32,383 bases of DNA, taken from assembly GCA_014360805.1 (NCBI GenBank), contig JACIWU010000037.1:1-32383 (forward strand). Direction: 5' to 3'. Shown here in pieces: positions 29,315 through 32,383 of the stretch. Below the pieces are notes generated by a model that was given only the letters and a program-made list of their open reading frames with translations, was not told the DNA's origin and did not search any database. Every line of letters begins with the position of its first letter. Position 1 is the first letter of the stretch. The stretch is from Chloroflexota bacterium (lineage in GTDB: Bacteria; Chloroflexota; Anaerolineae; DTLA01). A program made the position numbers and the translations under genes.

Positions 29315-31834
29315 CTATTCGGTTTTCTCACCCTCTGGCGGCTTCTTCTGCTCGGCCTTCGCGGGCGTCTTCTCGCGGTTGAACATGCGCTGGAACCAGT
29401 TGAGCGCCTTGGCCTCCACGGGCCATCGGCGGCGCATGAGCCGCTCGTTCTCCTCCATCTTGGCCAGGAATCGGCCGTTGACCGAATCGGGCGGGTACTC
29501 GCCCTTCTCGTCGCGCTCGCCCGCCTCCACACCGGTCAGGATGGCGATGCCCTCGTCCACGGTGCTCACGGCCCAGATGTGGAACTTGCCCTCCCGCACG
29601 GCCTGGATTACGTCCTCGCGCAGCATGAGATGGCGCACGTTGCGGCTGGGGATGATGACGCCCTGCTCGCCGGTCAGCCCGCGTGCCTTGCACACGTCAA
29701 AGAAGCCCTCTATCTTTTCGTTGACCGCGCCGATGGGCTGAATCTCGCCGTACTGGTTCACCGAGCCGGTTACGGCGATGCCCTGCTTGATGGGGATTCC
29801 CGTTACGGCGGAGATCAGCACGTACAGTTCTGCCGCCGACGCGCTGTCGCCTTCCACCTCGGTATAGGTCTGCTCAAAGCAGATGCTGGCCGCCAGGCTG
29901 AGCGGGCGATCTTGAGCGTACTTCGCCGCGACGTAGCGCTCCAAAATCAGCAGGCCCTTGTCGTGGATGTTGCCGCTGAGTTTGGACTCGCGGTCAATGT
30001 TCATGACGCCTTCGCGGCCCAGCATGGTCTGGCATGAGATGCGGGTGGGGCGCCCGAAGGCATAGTCGCCGAGGAACAACACCGACAGGCCGTTGACCTG
30101 CCCCACCTTGGCCCCGTCGGTGGTGATGAGGATGGTGTCGGCCAGGATGGCCTCGCGGATGCGCTCCTCCACCTGGCTTGAGCGGTAGCGTTTCTCGTCC
30201 AGGGCGCGCTGGACATCCTCGGCCTGCACCAGGTCGTGGCCGCGAAGCCGCGCCCAATAGGCCGCCTCCGACACCACATCCGCGATGAAGGCGAACCGCG
30301 TGCTGAGTTTGTGCTGGTCTTCCACGAGCCGCGCGCCATACTCCACCACCTTCGCCACGGCGTCCCGCGTGAAGTGGGGCAGGCCCTCGTCGGCGCAGCG
30401 CGTGGCGATGAACCGTGCGTAGTTCAGGACGCTGTCGTCGGCCCAATCCATCTCCTCGGCGAAGTCGGCCTTCACCTTGAACAGTTTCGCGAACTCGGGG
30501 TCCAGGTCAAATAGCATGTAGTAGATGTGCGGCTCGCCGGTCAGGACAACCTTCACGTCCAGTGGGATAGGTTCTGGCTCCAGCGATGTCGTGCTGAGAA
30601 GCGCGAACTGCTGGGCGATCTCGTGGATAGAGATCTTGCGGTCGCGGAGGGCGCGCTTCAGGCAGTCCCAGGCGAAGGGATCCTGGAGCAACTTGCGGGC
30701 CTCCACGACCAGGTAGCCGCCGTTGGCACGGTGGAGGGCGCCCGCCTTGATCATGCTGAAGTCGGTAACCAGCGTGCCGAATTCGGCCCGATACTCTATG
30801 CGGCCCACAAGGGTGCGGCATGTGGGGTTGCTCTCTACGATGACGGGCGCGCCTTTGGTTTGGCTGTTGTCCACCAACACGTTGACCCGATAGCGGTCGT
30901 AGGGCGACTGGGGCGGTCGCGTGGGGGGCTGGGGGGCACCTCCTTCCTCTCTGCCCGCCTCTGGGGGCTGGGCCAGGGCACGGAACAGGGCCAGGTTCTC
31001 AAGCACGTCGCGGTACACGCCGTCCAGGAACACCTGCGCGTCGTGGATGGCCGCGTACTCCTGCTTGAGCGGCTCAAACAGGTGGCGGATGGCGAAGTCG
31101 GCGATCTCCTTGTCCAGGTTCTGCAGGCGCGTGCGCGCTTCGTCGTCCAGGGCGCGCACCTTGCGGAAGCGCCGCTCCATCTCGGCCTGGACGGCGGGTT
31201 GGGCGGCCTCCAGTGCGCGGCGGCGCTCCTCGGGCAGGGCCTGGTACTCTTCCTGGCTGAGGACTTTGCCGTTCTCGTACACGCCCACCATCAGGCCGGA
31301 TGGCGTGGCGACGAGCGCAAACCCCTGTGAGTTGGCATACTCGTTGATTTCTTCCAGCGCCTTGCGTTTGCGGTTTTCTATCTCGCGGATGAGTTGTGAC
31401 CGGTGCTCCTCGTACTGCTCGCCGGAGAAGGAGCGGGCGATGCTTTCCTGGATGCGCTGGACGAGATCTTCCATCTGTTTGCGGAAGACCATGGCCTTGC
31501 CAGGGGGCAGTTCTATGGCCTCGGGGCGGTCGGGGTTGGCGAAGTTGTTGACATAACACCAGTCCGGGGGCGTGGGCCTTGCGCCGGCCCGCTGCTCCAG
31601 AAACCGTTGCACGGTGGTCATCTTGCCGGCGCCCGCGGGCCCCATGGCGAAGATGTGGTACCCGTAGGACGGGATGTCTATGCCGAACTCAATGGCGTGG
31701 GTAGCCCGGCCCTGGCCGATGATCGCGTCCAGGCGCTCCAGTTCGGTGGTGGAGGAAAAGCCGGCCGCTTCCAACGCGGGGATGCATGAGCGTCGGAGTT
31801 GCTCTGGGGGAACCTCATAGCGGCTCACATCCAT
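29315..31834 (-). CDS. Lon-like ATP-dependent protease (AAA_32 plus S16 domains)
   Basis: An 839-residue protein of the Lon-like S16 family with the AAA_32 architecture, which degrades proteins using ATP. Residues about 15-90 form the N-terminal part of the ATPase, with a Walker A of GPAGAGKMT (65-73), where Met replaces the usual Thr/Ser. A long coiled-coil insert spans about 140-270. The ATPase continues through about 300-580. The protease domain has Ser664 (EGDSASAAE) and Lys707 (NEKIEGFF). Their 43-residue gap equals that of E. coli Lon (S679, K722). The C-terminal 60 residues are charged and probably flexible. The start has GAGAGG upstream. The promoter at 31867-31895 fits. Confidence 0.92.
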   Translation of the reverse strand: MDVSRYEVPPEQLRRSCIPALEAAGFSSTTELERLDAIIGQGRATHAIEFGIDIPSYGYHIFAMGPAGAGKMTTVQRFLEQRAGARPTPPDWCYVNNFANPDRPEAIELPPGKAMVFRKQMEDLVQRIQESIARSFSGEQYEEHRSQLIREIENRKRKALEEINEYANSQGFALVATPSGLMVGVYENGKVLSQEEYQALPEERRRALEAAQPAVQAEMERRFRKVRALDDEARTRLQNLDKEIADFAIRHLFEPLKQEYAAIHDAQVFLDGVYRDVLENLALFRALAQPPEAGREEGGAPQPPTRPPQSPYDRYRVNVLVDNSQTKGAPVIVESNPTCRTLVGRIEYRAEFGTLVTDFSMIKAGALHRANGGYLVVEARKLLQDPFAWDCLKRALRDRKISIHEIAQQFALLSTTSLEPEPIPLDVKVVLTGEPHIYYMLFDLDPEFAKLFKVKADFAEEMDWADDSVLNYARFIATRCADEGLPHFTRDAVAKVVEYGARLVEDQHKLSTRFAFIADVVSEAAYWARLRGHDLVQAEDVQRALDEKRYRSSQVEERIREAILADTILITTDGAKVGQVNGLSVLFLGDYAFGRPTRISCQTMLGREGVMNIDRESKLSGNIHDKGLLILERYVAAKYAQDRPLSLAASICFEQTYTEVEGDSASAAELYVLISAVTGIPIKQGIAVTGSVNQYGEIQPIGAVNEKIEGFFDVCKARGLTGEQGVIIPSRNVRHLMLREDVIQAVREGKFHIWAVSTVDEGIAILTGVEAGERDEKGEYPPDSVNGRFLAKMEENERLMRRRWPVEAKALNWFQRMFNREKTPAKAEQKKPPEGEKTE

Positions 31835-31866
31835 GACAAGCCCTCTCTCGGGTTCAGGATACGGTC

Positions 31867-31895
31867 ATTCTAGCACGCCTCGGGGCGGACGTCAA
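31867..31895 (-). promoter_or_regulatory. Sigma-70-like promoter for the Lon-like protease
   Basis: On the minus strand, TTGACG (31895-31890) and TAGAAT (31872-31867) are separated by 17 bases. The start is expected near 31860, a 26-base leader. No heat-shock type motif (such as CIRCE) was seen. Confidence 0.82.
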
Positions 31896-31985
31896 GGGCG
31901 GCGCGGGCCTGGGGCTGCGGAGGGGGCGTTTGGATCGCGAAGGGCGCGAAAGGCGCGGCTGCGTGTGCGCGCGGGGCCGCGGGGG

Positions 31986-32082
31986 TGAACCCCCGCGCGT
32001 ATCGGGTAGGGGCAACGCATGCGTTGCCCCTACAGTCAGCCCGCAGGGCTTGGCCCTGTCAGCCCGACGGCTTTAGCCTCGG
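31986..32082. repeat. 97-base repeat, copy 1
   Basis: This sequence is identical to 32287-32383. It contains TGAACCCCCGCGCG, a perfect palindrome at 32006-32033 (GTAGGGGCAACGCA with its complement), and the tail ending CGACGGCTTTAGCCTCGG. GGATCGCGAAG-type bases lie about 50 bases before each copy. No gene is seen in 31835-32383. Confidence 0.9.
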
Positions 32083-32104
32083 GCGGAATGCGGGCGCGCG
32101 GGGG

Positions 32105-32219
32105 CTTACCCCTCACATCCCCCTGGCCCCTTCTCTCCCCGCAGGCGGGGCGAGAAGGGGTGGCGTGCGCGGGCGGGCCGTCGTTCCCTCCCCCGCCGGG
32201 AGAGGGCCAGGGTGAGGGG
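32105..32219. repeat. CCCTCAC...GTGAGGG-ended element
   Basis: The left end starts near CCCCTCACATCCCCCTGGCC and the right end closes with GGCCAGGGTGAGGGG, as inverted relatives. Between them are CTTCTCTCCCCGC / GCGGGGCGAGAAG and CTCCCCCGCC / GGGAG hairpins. The element sits between the two 97-base copies and resembles 18644-18766. Confidence 0.7.
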
Positions 32220-32286
32220 TGCTGTACGTGGGACGTCTGGATCGCGAAGGACGCGAAAGGGCGCGAAAGTGGCGTGCGCGTGGGGC

Positions 32287-32383
32287 TGAACCCCCGCGCG
32301 TATCGGGTAGGGGCAACGCATGCGTTGCCCCTACAGTCAGCCCGCAGGGCTTGGCCCTGTCAGCCCGACGGCTTTAGCCTCGG
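32287..32383. repeat. 97-base repeat, copy 2, reaching the window edge
   Basis: Identical to 31986-32082 over all 97 bases. The window ends inside it, so its full length is unknown. The perfect palindrome here is at 32307-32334. Confidence 0.9.

Noticed and set aside
31986-32383. Insertion sequence bounded by the 97-base repeats
   Set aside because: No transposase frame lies between or near the copies, and the middle part is a hairpin-rich noncoding element.

Overview
The window looks like part of the chromosome of a high-GC bacterium, most likely a member of the Chloroflexota (Anaerolineae-like). This is inferred from the mix of genes (archaeal-type phosphoglycerate mutase, AAA_32-type Lon-like protease, FmdB zinc ribbon, TldD/TldE, TIGR04255 protein) and from intergenic DNA packed with short palindromic repeats. 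No rRNA, tRNA, CRISPR array, transposase or phage gene was seen. Most genes are GC-rich. Two stretches, about 13.9-15.6 kb and 24.1-25.9 kb, are visibly poorer in GC and look acquired.

Layout. 0.1-1.9 kb (+): nnr, which repairs damaged NAD(P)H. 1.9-5.4 kb (-): an Rrf2 regulator, a radical SAM protein and the tRNA thiolase mnmA, followed by three small membrane or stress-type proteins including a YtxH protein. 5.7-13.3 kb (+): a metal-uptake ABC system (znuA, znuC, znuB) whose parts are separated by two half-size ABC exporters, a small unknown gene and a NUDIX hydrolase. 13.5-15.6 kb (+): a two-helix membrane protein, then a PDDEXK nuclease-like protein with a winged helix and a small charged protein. 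16.1-18.5 kb (+): an orphan MalK/UgpC-type ATPase and apgM. 18.8-23.9 kb (-): an aminotransferase, a small protein, a sugar nucleotidyltransferase, gatA and gatC, and a lipoprotein. 24.1-25.8 kb (-): a compact three-gene cassette (TIGR04255 protein, unknown protein, HEPN protein). 26.0-28.8 kb (-): tldD-tldE. 29.1-29.3 kb (+): an FmdB-type protein. 29.3-31.8 kb (-): a Lon-like protease. The last 550 bases hold only repeats.

How genes may work together. The two exporter halves have complementary NBD defects, as expected for one heterodimeric transporter with a degenerate ATP site, although their genes lie 1.3 kb apart. TldD and TldE form the known heterodimeric peptidase. GatC and GatA are two of the three amidotransferase subunits; GatB is not here. 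The Rrf2/radical SAM/MnmA group suggests an iron-sulfur-linked operon. The TIGR04255-unknown-HEPN cassette, with ATGA overlaps at both junctions, its own promoter and lower GC, is the best candidate for an undescribed system, perhaps toxin-antitoxin or defence. The nuclease-like gene pair at 14.1-15.6 kb is second.

Ten sigma-70-like promoters could be read directly, many with a 17-base spacer. Several repeat families recur, all of them palindromic or with inverted ends: GTAGGG...CCCTAC hairpins with changing cores, a 36-base hairpin with a 16-bp stem, CCCTCACCC-ended elements, and a 97-base exact duplication at the right edge.
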